Positions 37,095 to 45,941 of a stretch of DNA of 64,000 bases are shown one piece after another. The stretch lies in NCBI GenBank assembly GCA_964525565.1, contig CAZGHI010000004.1, forward strand, positions 25,337 through 89,336, written 5' to 3'. The notes beneath the pieces are model-generated. The model had not been told where the DNA came from. It searched no databases and saw only the letters and a program-made list of their open reading frames with translations. The translations under genes and the position numbers were made by a program. The DNA is from OLB6 sp964525565. Its GTDB lineage: Bacteria; Bacteroidota; Ignavibacteria; Kapaibacteriales; Kapaibacteriaceae. Every line of letters starts with the position of its first letter. Position 1 is the first letter of the stretch.

Positions 37095-39180
37095 GAAAAC
37101 GCTCTTCTGGCGTTGCATTCGACTCTATGCCGGGCGGATACCGGTCGGTAGTAATGTCGGTGCACTCGATGCTTACGCGTTTGGTAAGGTGTTTGCGAAT
37201 CTCAGTGCATACCGATTCAGCGCGTCTCTGCGACAGCTTTCGGTTGAACTCCGCATTACCCAACAAGTCGGCAAAGCCCCGCACAATGACCTTTGATCCT
37301 GACGGCACATGTTCAACGAACCGTTTAATCTGTTCAACAGCTCGTGCCGATAGTTCATCGCTGGAAACCTCGAATAGCGTTAGGGTAAGCCGCTCTACTT
37401 CCGTGGCTAAGGTGTCGCGTACTATGGCTAGTTGGGTCGTGGCATCGGAAACAACATTTTGTACACCACGCACCTGCAGGTGTACCTTTAGTGGGCTGTC
37501 TGATCGCAACATCTCTGCCAACGGCAAGGTAAGCTGTTGCCGCTGCACTGTAGGTATGCCCGCACCACCTGTAGTAAACAGGGTATCGGTGTTGCTTACG
37601 CCTGCTAGCGTCCACGATGTAATGTATTCCTGACTCGTACCGGAAGGGTCGAGCACCAATCCAGGGGGGTCCACTGTACGCGGTTCGTTAAATCGACGTT
37701 TGGAGACGGGTGCGAGAAGAGAAATGTCGGCAGTCTCAATTTCAACTCTTCGATTTTCGCTGTACCCGGCTTCGCTTTGTTCCCGTGTTGCTCGTATCGG
37801 ACCACATTTACCTGTTACCTCCGCAATCTGAATACGCTGTTCATCAATACCCCATACATTTACTAGGTAGTCCTTCACCGTCTTTGCCCGTGTTCTGGCC
37901 AAATCACAATCAGCATTCTCCGTTGACGGATCGGCCGAGCCTCGCAATGTGATGGTCGAAGAAGGTGCTGCCCGCATGCGCAGCCCGAGAATATTCAGCA
38001 CTTCGCGATGCACTGCAGTGGTTCGTGCGGGAATTGCGTCCACAGAGAAATCTTCCGGTCGGGAAACCTTTTGGTACCGGAACGATAGTGAAACGGACTG
38101 AGCTTCGAAAAAAACTACAGGCAGTAAAGGCAGCGCCTCCGTAACAAACTGCGTTTGAACCCGAATGGTAAAACCGTCGTGCTCGCGGCCGCTGCTGTCT
38201 ATTGCTCGCGCAGCAATGCGGGCAATAATATTCGGACGCTCCGGGATAAGTACGGTATCAATACGATGCACATGATCTGTGATCACCACCAGGGTTTGGC
38301 TTACGGAAGTGTCGGTACGAACAGTCTCGAGCCCCCTTAACCGTGTAGGTATTCCATCCGGTTTGATAACGACAACAGTGGAATCCACAACTTCTATTCT
38401 GCGATGCTCAATGGGTAGTGGCGGATTGGGCGGGTTCAGCGCAACGGCAACGGTAGCGCCAAGGCGAAGATGCTGCGCCCGAAGAGAGGTCCCCTGGACA
38501 AGTTCCGATAACCCTACAGTAAAGAGAGCTTCGGGAGTGAGAATAACGCTATGGTTCTGTGTTAGCGGAAGATCGTACCCCAAACCTCCCAGTAACCACA
38601 CTGCCGGTTGCACACGTTGCTGCAGCTCTGCATCTACGGTCTGATTCCGAACGCGCATACCATTCTCGAATGTTCCCAATCCCGGCTGCACGAGCGTTTC
38701 TTTCTGACTGTACGATCCGTGTGTGTAGGTTCCTGCCGACCCTCCAAGCAATAGCCGGAACGGACTGAACAGCCGAATGTCTGCAAGAAGCTCCGCGCCG
38801 ATGTGGGCGGTNNNNNNNNNNNNNNNNNNNNNNNNNNNNNNNNCGGGCTGATTTCCTGAAACCAAAATTGCTTCGTCAGTTTGAAACGTCGCCATCATGG
38901 GAGTATAGGAAATCCGCAGGTGCATCCGTAAACTTTTTGATAGTTCTTGACGCAACTGTCCATTTACGCTAAACCCGAGGCTTGTGGTGCTCGCATACGA
39001 AGTGCAACATGTAGGAGCGTAGGGAAGCAAAAAGTCGTTGCCCATGCTTAGGAGCATACCGTGAATACCAACTGCTGCCTGTGTGAGAAGAACATCGTTT
39101 GGCGAGGTACCAAGCCACCATTGTGCTTGCACGTTTGACCACAGCAGGCACAGTGTTGCCGTTACAACAAATTGCTTCAT
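37036..39180 (-). CDS. OmpA-family protein with N-terminal PTCC barrel and two OmpA-like domains (contains N run)
   Basis: 714 residues. A signal peptide (MKQFVVTATLCLLWSNVQAQ) precedes a beta-barrel (about 30-255) homologous to the 12271-13131 protein: shared PTCC loop, VRNQ, and the closing SLRAQHLRLG strand. Two OmpA-like peptidoglycan-binding modules follow. The first (about 355-500) has RGSADPSTENADCDLARTRA and SENRRVEIE; the second (about 600-705) has RGFADLLGNAEFNRKLSQRRA and LSRTVQIEV. Tandem OmpA domains suggest anchoring to peptidoglycan. The start overlaps the WD40 gene stop by four bases (ATGA), so the two are translationally coupled. The gap hides about 11 barrel residues, in frame. 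Confidence 0.85.
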   Translation of the reverse strand: MKQFVVTATLCLLWSNVQAQWWLGTSPNDVLLTQAAVGIHGMLLSMGNDFLLPYAPTCCTSYASTTSLGFSVNGQLRQELSKSLRMHLRISYTPMMATFQTDEAILVSGNQPXXXXXXXXXXXTAHIGAELLADIRLFSPFRLLLGGSAGTYTHGSYSQKETLVQPGLGTFENGMRVRNQTVDAELQQRVQPAVWLLGGLGYDLPLTQNHSVILTPEALFTVGLSELVQGTSLRAQHLRLGATVAVALNPPNPPLPIEHRRIEVVDSTVVVIKPDGIPTRLRGLETVRTDTSVSQTLVVITDHVHRIDTVLIPERPNIIARIAARAIDSSGREHDGFTIRVQTQFVTEALPLLPVVFFEAQSVSLSFRYQKVSRPEDFSVDAIPARTTAVHREVLNILGLRMRAAPSSTITLRGSADPSTENADCDLARTRAKTVKDYLVNVWGIDEQRIQIAEVTGKCGPIRATREQSEAGYSENRRVEIETADISLLAPVSKRRFNEPRTVDPPGLVLDPSGTSQEYITSWTLAGVSNTDTLFTTGGAGIPTVQRQQLTLPLAEMLRSDSPLKVHLQVRGVQNVVSDATTQLAIVRDTLATEVERLTLTLFEVSSDELSARAVEQIKRFVEHVPSGSKVIVRGFADLLGNAEFNRKLSQRRAESVCTEIRKHLTKRVSIECTDITTDRYPPGIESNATPEERFLSRTVQIEVLKPGSSPDMR
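38812..38843. other. Assembly gap (32 N) inside OmpA-family gene
   Basis: The frame is preserved across the gap, so its length is right modulo three. Confidence 0.95.
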
Positions 39181-41234
39181 CGTAAACTCACCACACGTGT
39201 TACAGTCGTGCTTGCGGTTTGGATCACAAACAACACTACGGGATCCTGGAGAAAGGGGCTAAGGTCTCGCACCAATGTTCGTTCGCTACTGCTATTCACC
39301 AATACATGCTCCTGCCATCTGCATTCTCCGGTTACCGAGTATGCCGTCATGGTTACCGGACCATTTTCGGCAAGTTGAATGTTAACAGTTGGCCTTGTTC
39401 TGTCTTGTACCCATACATTAAGTGCCGTACCAATGGGATTATACAGTCTCGCTTGGTCGGTTTCTCTGCATAGCCCCCTTATCAATGTTGGGTCCGATAC
39501 TGTTTCTATACGGGCGCCTGCTCCGGTGCCAATTTGTGTGACGCGTGTAAACGCGAGGTGTGTTATGGTATCTGTTCCCAGCGTAGCCCGAAATGTGAGC
39601 GTTCCGAACAGCCCATTCGGGGGGGGGATGGCAACAGGCGCGAGGGTATAGATTGTGTACACGGAGCTGTCGCGGACGTCGGTCACCGGAATGGTGCTCT
39701 GAAGAAAGTGGAGTATTGAACCGTTGATCTTCACACGAAACTCTAAACTATCAACGTCGGCCAAGGCAAGGTTGACTTCGCCGGTAAGCCGAATCTGCAA
39801 ACGCGCAGTATCTGCAATCGCCACGGTATCTCCGGTAGCATGCAGGTAGATAATGGCAGGAGGTGGATCTACGATAGAGAATCGCTGACTCTGTGCCTGC
39901 TGCAGCACTACATCGGCAACTCGCCAGACAACGGCTGTATTATCGACTGATGTTGTAAGGACATAAGCACCGTCCGGACTCCATCGTGCTGAAGAAACCC
40001 TCCCGGTATGCTGCATCCTTCTTGCATACACACCATCGCTCACACGGAACAAGTGCGCTGCAGTTTCGTTACCGCATGCAATCAGTGAATCACCATTGGG
40101 AGACCACTGTACCATGGACATTGAGCCACGCACCCCCTTTAGCGTTCGAAACAGTTCGCCAGTAGCCGCTTTCCACACAGTGATCGTAGAATCGCTCATT
40201 CCCACGGCTACTAATTCACCATTGGGCGAGATTGCCACCGAACGAGCACCTTCGCGGGGATCTTCAGCTTTCCACAATTCCGCACCTGTATTAGCATTCC
40301 ACATGCGTATGGTTGCGTCGCTTCCTATGGTAATGATTCGCTGTCCGTCAGGGTGAATCTGGGCTGAGAGTACATCGCCGTTATGTCCGCTGCATACAAC
40401 CGGCGCTCCACCGGAAAGTGCGTAAATGCGGACATCAGACGCACATGTGAATGCACGGCTCGCATCAGCGTCGAATCCTGCATCTGTCATTTCCGTTGTG
40501 CTTGAGAATGTACGCACTGCTGCTGATGCAGGAAGGTTATACAAGCGCGCTCTGTTGTCGGCACTAACAACCAGCAGCCGATTTCCACTACTTGCCAGAA
40601 CAACTTTGCGTACTTCATCCTGTATGTTCATTGTTGTTTCCGTGGTGTTCGTTTGTGTTGCCACGGAGTATGCGCCGGCATCTTCGGTACCAAGAACTAT
40701 GCGTTCGCCATTGGCACTCCACTGAACACAGGTATATCTCGAAGTGGGTGTAGGGAGTGTGTTTAATGGTTGGGAACCACCGATTGCTGGATTCCATATA
40801 TGTGGCTGCGAAGCCACAGTTACTACTGCACGCCCATCAGGCGCCCAGGCTCCGTCGGTTAACGGTTCATTGTGACCTGTGTACAGCACATTATCGGTCG
40901 GCCGCGGCGCACGTACTTGCAGCACTCGAATCTGGTATGTTGCCGCAGGGGCAAGACCTGCGATGTCCCAATCGTACGATCTGCCCGCAACACTATCGGC
41001 TATTAGGTTCCATCTCAGGCCATCATCGGACCACTCGATACGTACGAGCGTGGAATCGGAAACCCCTGCCCATTGGATTGCAACGCTCGTGACGCGATTT
41101 GTGTAGAAAATCTCACCACCTAAGGGAGACACCAAATACAGAGAGTCATCCTGACCCCTTCCATGAGCTGTAGAGAACACCACAGCCACAGTCACAAGCA
41201 GCAATTCACGTACAAAGCGACCATGCATGGTCAT
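39177..41234 (-). CDS. Secreted WD40-repeat protein with T9SS-like C-terminus
   Basis: 685 residues with a signal peptide (LLLVTVAVVFSTAHGRGQ), an Ig-like domain (LVSPLGGEIFYTNRV ... WSDDGLRW), then a WD40-type propeller of about seven blades (for example SAQIHPDGQRIITIGSDATIRMW, SVAISPNGELVAVGMSDSTITVW). The last 80 residues (TVNIQLAENGPVTMTAYSVTG ... LSPFLQDPVVLFVIQT) resemble a T9SS sorting domain. GGAGG precedes two closely spaced ATGs (41234 and 41228), and either may be used. The next gene, the PTCC-barrel OmpA protein, overlaps by four bases. A run of nine G at 39619-39627 encodes a proline triplet. It probably assembles on the surface or in the periplasm. Confidence 0.82.
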   Translation of the reverse strand: MTMHGRFVRELLLVTVAVVFSTAHGRGQDDSLYLVSPLGGEIFYTNRVTSVAIQWAGVSDSTLVRIEWSDDGLRWNLIADSVAGRSYDWDIAGLAPAATYQIRVLQVRAPRPTDNVLYTGHNEPLTDGAWAPDGRAVVTVASQPHIWNPAIGGSQPLNTLPTPTSRYTCVQWSANGERIVLGTEDAGAYSVATQTNTTETTMNIQDEVRKVVLASSGNRLLVVSADNRARLYNLPASAAVRTFSSTTEMTDAGFDADASRAFTCASDVRIYALSGGAPVVCSGHNGDVLSAQIHPDGQRIITIGSDATIRMWNANTGAELWKAEDPREGARSVAISPNGELVAVGMSDSTITVWKAATGELFRTLKGVRGSMSMVQWSPNGDSLIACGNETAAHLFRVSDGVYARRMQHTGRVSSARWSPDGAYVLTTSVDNTAVVWRVADVVLQQAQSQRFSIVDPPPAIIYLHATGDTVAIADTARLQIRLTGEVNLALADVDSLEFRVKINGSILHFLQSTIPVTDVRDSSVYTIYTLAPVAIPPPNGLFGTLTFRATLGTDTITHLAFTRVTQIGTGAGARIETVSDPTLIRGLCRETDQARLYNPIGTALNVWVQDRTRPTVNIQLAENGPVTMTAYSVTGECRWQEHVLVNSSSERTLVRDLSPFLQDPVVLFVIQTASTTVTRVVSLR

Positions 41235-41265
41235 GAACCTCCGTCTGTATTACATCACAGGAAGA

Positions 41266-42704
41266 CTACACCCCACTGATGAACGGTATATCTGGTGGAT
41301 TATCGAAATCAGGGTGCGAGTATATTGGATTGAGGAATGTTGCATTCTCTTTTCGATAAAAAAGTCGCACATCGCCGGTAGGGCCATTGCGTTGCTTACC
41401 CACGATGATCTCTGCCATGTTTTCGGTTGACGTTTTATCATCGAACTGCATGATCTTATAGTACTCAGGCCGATGAATAAACATCACAACGTCGGCATCT
41501 TGTTCAATGGAACCGGATTCACGAAGGTCAGAAAGCATCGGACGTTTGTCACCCCGACTCTCTACCGAACGATTAAGCTGGGAGAGTGCGATCACGGGAA
41601 TATCCAGTTCCTTGGCTACAGCCTTTAGTGTATGGCTGATCATTGATATTTCGCGTTCGCGACTTTCGGCCTTGGGCACATGCATTAGTTGAAGGTAGTC
41701 CACAAGAACCATNNNNNNNNNNNNNNNNNNNNNNNNNNNNNNNNNNNNNNNNNNNNNNNNNNCGGTGTTAGTCCCGGGCTATCGTCAATATACACGCGTG
41801 AATCTTTGAGCTTATCGAGCCTGTTCACGAGTACTCTTCGTTGCTGGTCTGTAAGTTTACCGCTTCGAAGGGCATGCAAACCGATTTCTGTTTCGGCACT
41901 TATAAGTCGAAGGATTATCTGGTGCGAAGCCATTTCGAGCGAGAAAATGCCAACAGCTCTTCCTTCCTTAGCTGCATGCCGGGCCAGTGATAGCGCAAAC
42001 GCCGTTTTCCCCATGGATGGTCGTGCGGCAAGAATGACAAGGTCGCTTTTCTGAAATCCCGAAAGAAGTTCATCCAATTTGGTAAAGCCGGTAGGAACAC
42101 CGGTAATTCCATCGGAGTTCCCATCAGCCATGAGCAGAATGCGCTCAACAGCATGTTTTGTAAGCCGATGCATATCCGAATATGAGCGCCGTGTTCGACG
42201 CTCAGCCACTTCAAAAATCTTTTGTTCGGCCCGATCTACTTCGTCTAGTGCATCGGTTGTATCGTCGAAAGCATCTGTGAGGATTTTGCTTGCCACAGAG
42301 ATCAGACGTCGCTTTAAAAATCGTTCCAGCACAATCCGCGCATGGTGCTCGACATTTGCCGCTGAAACGGTTTGCAGTGAAATCTCGGTCAACGTAAACG
42401 AACCACCGATAACTTCAAGCAGGCCGGAACGCTGAAGTTCGTTGGTTAGCGTGATCAGGTCTATGGTTATGCCACGCTCAAACATGGCTAGCATAGCTTT
42501 GAAGATCACAACATGACGTTCATGGTAAAAACACTCTGCATCCAGTATCTCTAACACACGCCCCACTGCTTCGCGATCAATCAACATTGCCCCTAAAACT
42601 GCTATCTCCGCTTCAGTACTATGCGGTGGAATCCGTCCGGAAGGCTGATCAAGAGGAAGAACGCGTACGCGTTGTGATGCGTCGGTTTGTGCCGCTGAAC
42701 TCAT
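41266..42704 (-). CDS. dnaB: Replicative DNA helicase (interrupted by N run)
   Basis: Hexameric helicase that unwinds the replication fork. The N-terminal primase-interacting domain (PPHSTEAEIAVLGAMLIDREAV) is followed by the RecA-like domain with TGVPTGFTKLDELLSGFQ, Walker A ARPSMGKTAFAL and SLEMASHQIILRL. After the gap come VLVDYLQLM (Walker B), ALSQLNRSVE, RESGSIEQDADVVMFIHRPE and IVGKQRNGPTG. The ATG at 42704 gives the usual short lead; an upstream frame start adds unrelated residues. The gap (50 N) hides the linker between the Walker motifs. The WD40 gene begins 31 bases after the stop, an odd neighbour for dnaB. Confidence 0.95.
41713..41762. other. Assembly gap (50 N) inside dnaB
   Basis: Only N. 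Both flanks encode DnaB sequence in family order. Confidence 0.95.
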
Positions 42705-42888
42705 TGTTACTGTGTGCTCACTCGAATGATGTGAATGTATGCCGGCTACTCCCTCCCCGGAGTTATAACGCACGGCCCACAATGCAACCTAGCGAAAATG
42801 TGACATTCGTGGTGCAGAAAGTAATCCAAATGTTATCCTACAATTACCCCCAAGTTATCAACGCTACTTGTGTGGTCCATGGAATTTG

Positions 42889-43887
42889 TTAAGGGATTAC
42901 GATTTCCCGTTGTAGTTCTGCGCTTGCATACATCGCTTCGATGATTTTCATCCGCTCTACTGCATCATCTATCGGGCTTACCAACGGTACAATTCCCCGA
43001 ACTGCAGATGTAAAGTGTCTAAGCTCTGTTTCATAAGCTTTCTTATACACATTTACCTGCGACTTGTTTTGGGGGGGGTGCGTGGTTTTAAAACCTGTGC
43101 CATCGCGCTTAACAAGCTTAAAGGGGTTAATGTAGGCACTGCCTTTCTTTCCAAACACATTGCAGTAGTACAAATCTTCTGCACGCATCAACGACCAGCT
43201 TGTTTCAATGGTTGCAACGCTGCCATTTTCAAACTGCAACATTGCAACAACGATGTCTTCAACAGCCTTCGTTTCCTGATGGAACGTGCTTGCCATAACA
43301 CTGCGCACTCTGCCAAAGTCGAATACATGCAGTATCATATCCAGTACGCTCACGCCCAGGTCCATCATCACCCCCCCCCCGGACTTATCGGCATGAGCCA
43401 TCCATCGCGCATCATTGCTACGCTGCTTCACCCATCCTGCTTTTACGTAGAAGATTTGTCCGATTTCACCACGGTCAATCGCATTTTTCATGTGCACGAT
43501 GTCGGGACGGAAGCGGTGATTCATTCCGACCATCACCATCAAATCGGCTTCTGTTGCTGCCGTTTTTATCTGAACTGTTTCCTCCAGTGTACGTGCCGCC
43601 GGGCGTTCGATAAACACATGTTTTCCTGCAGCAATGCTTTCCAAGGCATTGTCACAGTGAGCATCCGTGCTGCTCGTGATCACCACACCATGGATATCCG
43701 GAATGCGCAGTGCCTCGGTCAGTGACCTCATTGCATACGGGACATTGTACTTTTCGGCAAGTATTCGCGCTTTGGCAATTTGCCGATCTACAATTGCCTG
43801 AACTCTTACTCCTTGCATGGAAGCAAGTACTGGAAGGTGGATGCTTTGCGCTATGTTGCCAGCTCCTACAAGCAGAAGATTCGTCAT
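42889..43887 (-). CDS. Gfo/Idh/MocA family oxidoreductase
   Basis: NAD(P)-dependent sugar oxidoreductase of 332 residues. The Rossmann motif GAGNIAQSIHLPVL is at residue 8, followed by the second-domain substrate segment (GGGVMMDLGVSVLDMI) typical of the family. The canonical E-K-P triad that places the catalytic lysine is E-R-P here (E94-R95-P96). Members act on cyclitols or nucleotide sugars, and some convert sugars for lipopolysaccharide. It follows the GT9 gene by 38 bases, suggesting surface-sugar metabolism. The gene contains two long runs: eight G at 43070-43077 and ten C at 43371-43380. Confidence 0.88.
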   Translation of the reverse strand: MTNLLLVGAGNIAQSIHLPVLASMQGVRVQAIVDRQIAKARILAEKYNVPYAMRSLTEALRIPDIHGVVITSSTDAHCDNALESIAAGKHVFIERPAARTLEETVQIKTAATEADLMVMVGMNHRFRPDIVHMKNAIDRGEIGQIFYVKAGWVKQRSNDARWMAHADKSGGGVMMDLGVSVLDMILHVFDFGRVRSVMASTFHQETKAVEDIVVAMLQFENGSVATIETSWSLMRAEDLYYCNVFGKKGSAYINPFKLVKRDGTGFKTTHPPQNKSQVNVYKKAYETELRHFTSAVRGIVPLVSPIDDAVERMKIIEAMYASAELQREIVIP

Positions 43888-43925
43888 GGGTGCTCTTTTG
43901 TGGTTCGGGTGGGATTCATTCGAAA

Positions 43926-45026
43926 CTAACCAATGCTGCTGCGAGATAACAACTTCAAGATGGCCTGTACGACGTGCTCAGGCTCTGTTTCCACCATACA
44001 ACGAAAGTGCTTTTTCGGACACTCCGCGCGCCCGATATGCGAACATGGCCTGCACGCTACATCACGCTCAACAATAATGTGTGGTACGCCATAGGGTGTA
44101 AATCCAAGGTGCGTTACAGAACTGCCGAATATTGCAACAATCGGAATACGTCTGGCTGCACCAAGGTGCATCACACCACTATCGTTTGTTACCAACACAT
44201 CAGCGCGATCCAAGACGCTGATCGTTGAATACAACGATGATGCGCCATCGTGCCGAACCATCGTCTCATTCGCTATGGACTCTATGGTAGTGCACAGCTC
44301 GGTATCGGCCTGGCCCCCTATCAGATGCACCGTAGCGCCTTGGCGAGCAAGCTCTGAGCACAGTTGGGCATATCGAATAGCAGGCCATCGCTTTGTACCG
44401 TGCTGCGATCCGGGCGCTATAGCTATCTGTAGAGACCGCTCTGTACGATGACCGTTATGTGCTCCATGTGTAAGCAGAGAACGGTGGCCGGGAGAATACA
44501 CACCGGTTTGTTTCTCTTCAGGAAGCCACACCTCCGGTGCTTCGGTATCCATAACAAGTGGAAACGATGACAGTGCGTGGCGATAGCGCTCCACAACATG
44601 AGTTGTGATAGCCGGAAAGCGCTTCAACCACACCATTGCCAGCTTCTGCATTCTAAACTTCGGATAAACAACAGCCGTTCTGCCTAACCCATGCCGAATC
44701 GTTGCGCTGGAAACATTGCCCTGAAGATCAACAACCAGATCGTAATACCCATTCGGTACGGACTCCTTCATCTCTAGCTTCCACGCATCCATATCGCTAT
44801 CCAGCGTTGTGCTGGGATTACCATGCCAAATACGCCGCACCCGTGGACTATTGGCATATACCTCTGCAAACTTCTCGTTCACAACAACATCTATAATGGC
44901 TTCTGGATACGTTCGCTGAAGTTGGCGCACTACCGGTGTTGTTAAAATCACATCGCCAAGTGAGCTAAGCCGAATTACAAGGATGGAGGTCGGAGGGGGC
45001 TGTGGCTTTGGAAGTTGGGTGTGCAT
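43926..45026 (-). CDS. Glycosyltransferase family 9 (heptosyltransferase-like)
   Basis: 366 residues of the GT9 fold, used for adding heptose or related sugars to lipopolysaccharide core. Motifs: VIRLSSLGDVILTTPVV at residue 17, DLQGN, IAPGSQHGTKRWP, and TNDSGVMHLGAA with FGSSVTHLGFTPYG. A cysteine-rich segment (CRPCSHIGRAECPKKHFRCM) near the C-terminus is common in GT9. It acts at the inner face of the inner membrane. The substrate is not certain. The start is preceded directly by an ATCGC/GCGAT palindrome shared with the divergent STAS gene. Probably co-transcribed with the Gfo/Idh/MocA gene. Confidence 0.9.
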   Translation of the reverse strand: MHTQLPKPQPPPTSILVIRLSSLGDVILTTPVVRQLQRTYPEAIIDVVVNEKFAEVYANSPRVRRIWHGNPSTTLDSDMDAWKLEMKESVPNGYYDLVVDLQGNVSSATIRHGLGRTAVVYPKFRMQKLAMVWLKRFPAITTHVVERYRHALSSFPLVMDTEAPEVWLPEEKQTGVYSPGHRSLLTHGAHNGHRTERSLQIAIAPGSQHGTKRWPAIRYAQLCSELARQGATVHLIGGQADTELCTTIESIANETMVRHDGASSLYSTISVLDRADVLVTNDSGVMHLGAARRIPIVAIFGSSVTHLGFTPYGVPHIIVERDVACRPCSHIGRAECPKKHFRCMVETEPEHVVQAILKLLSRSSIG

Positions 45027-45042
45027 ATCGCGAAATTGCGAT
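45027..45042. promoter_or_regulatory. Palindrome between divergent GT9 and STAS genes
   Basis: ATCGCGAAATTGCGAT, an imperfect 16-base inverted repeat with 5-base perfect arms, abuts the GT9 start codon and overlaps GATCTTTG (45040-45047), a near match to the -7 box of the STAS gene. It could be an operator acting on both. Confidence 0.35.
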
Positions 45043-45075
45043 CTTTGTTACACACATCAACCATTAGAAATCAAT

Positions 45076-45420
45076 ATGCGCTTTTCAGTTGACCAAGATG
45101 ATGAACTCGTGATCTTTACGATCAAGGAACCAGTATTGGATAGTAGCAACGCTCCGGAAGTCAAGAGCGAGTTGCTAATTATATGTCAGCCGGAAATAAA
45201 AGCGCTGGTCATTGATCTGAGCATGGTGCAATTATGTGATTCGCAGGGCCTGTCGTCGCTACTGTTGGCGCATCGCCAAATGAACGACAACCAAGGCTTC
45301 CTAATCTTGGTTGGAGTTCAGGATCAGGTGAAAAGCCTGTTCGACATCTCCCGACTCACGGAGCTATTCGAGTTTCAACCAACTGTTGAAGCCGCCATTG
45401 CCTGGCTATCTGAAGGATAA
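45076..45420 (+). CDS. STAS-domain protein, anti-sigma factor antagonist-like
   Basis: 114 residues forming one STAS domain, as in SpoIIAA and RsbV. The phosphorylatable serine region is LVIDLSMVQLCDSQGLSSLLLA (shown in part: LCDSQGLSSLL), with the conserved D-S pair. In the family, a partner kinase phosphorylates this serine and the unphosphorylated protein releases a sigma factor; no kinase or sigma gene is nearby. The ATG at 45076 gives the full strand 1 (MRFSVDQDDELVIFTI). It is convergent with nuoC, only 11 bases apart. Confidence 0.88.
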   Translation: MRFSVDQDDELVIFTIKEPVLDSSNAPEVKSELLIICQPEIKALVIDLSMVQLCDSQGLSSLLLAHRQMNDNQGFLILVGVQDQVKSLFDISRLTELFEFQPTVEAAIAWLSEG

Positions 45421-45431
45421 CCGTAGTTCGT

Positions 45432-45941
45432 TCATTCGTCTTTAGGAGGCAACGGTAGGCTGCCCGGAATCCCAAAGAGCGGGAAGTCTTTCCGTAGCGG
45501 GTACAATTGCGTGCCGTTGGCATCCATGAAATCTTCCGGCATGTAGAACCGTCGAAGATCAGGGTGCCCGTCGAAAGTGATTCCGTACATATCGTACGTT
45601 TCTCGCTCGTACCAATTAGCACTCTCCCATAAATCCACCGCCGTAGGGAGGTGCATCCTGTCGTCGCGAACACCCACCTTTACTCTAACGCGAGTGTTGT
45701 GCACAAGTGAACACAAGAAATACACAACATCGTACCGGTCAGGTCCTTTGGCTTTGTCCACCGCCGTAATGTCCACCAGCATATTCATCTGCGTTTGCGG
45801 ATTGTCGCGCAATTCGGCAAGCACATCCATGAGCGACGTCTGATCAACAATCAGGGTTAGGTCACCGTGGTGTTCTACTGGCTGTACACCCGGATAAACG
45901 GCTTGTGCGGCCGACGTAATAGTAGCAAAAGATGAATTCAT
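45432..45941 (-). CDS. nuoC: NADH-quinone oxidoreductase subunit C, isolated from other nuo genes
   Basis: 30-kDa-type subunit of complex I, in the peripheral arm next to NuoD. 169 residues. The family signature is ERETYDMYGITFDGHPDLRR followed by FYMPEDF and YPLRKDFPL. No nuoA, B, D or other subunit gene is near. Instead it follows a fatty-acid hydroxylase-like gene with a 4-base overlap (ATGA), so the two are coupled. Complex I genes are often scattered in FCB bacteria, so it may serve a normal complex encoded elsewhere. Confidence 0.94.
   Translation of the reverse strand: MNSSFATITSAAQAVYPGVQPVEHHGDLTLIVDQTSLMDVLAELRDNPQTQMNMLVDITAVDKAKGPDRYDVVYFLCSLVHNTRVRVKVGVRDDRMHLPTAVDLWESANWYERETYDMYGITFDGHPDLRRFYMPEDFMDANGTQLYPLRKDFPLFGIPGSLPLPPKDE

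Noticed and set aside
42800..42890. DnaA-box-like words TTATCCTAC and TTATCAACG upstream of dnaB, a possible origin
   Set aside because: Each differs at two positions from the consensus, there are only two, and no dnaA, AT-rich unwinding region or strand-switch pattern accompanies them.
43371..43380. Ten-C run as a frameshift or pseudogene mark
   Set aside because: The reading frame is open and family-like on both sides, so as assembled the gene is intact; only length variation remains possible.
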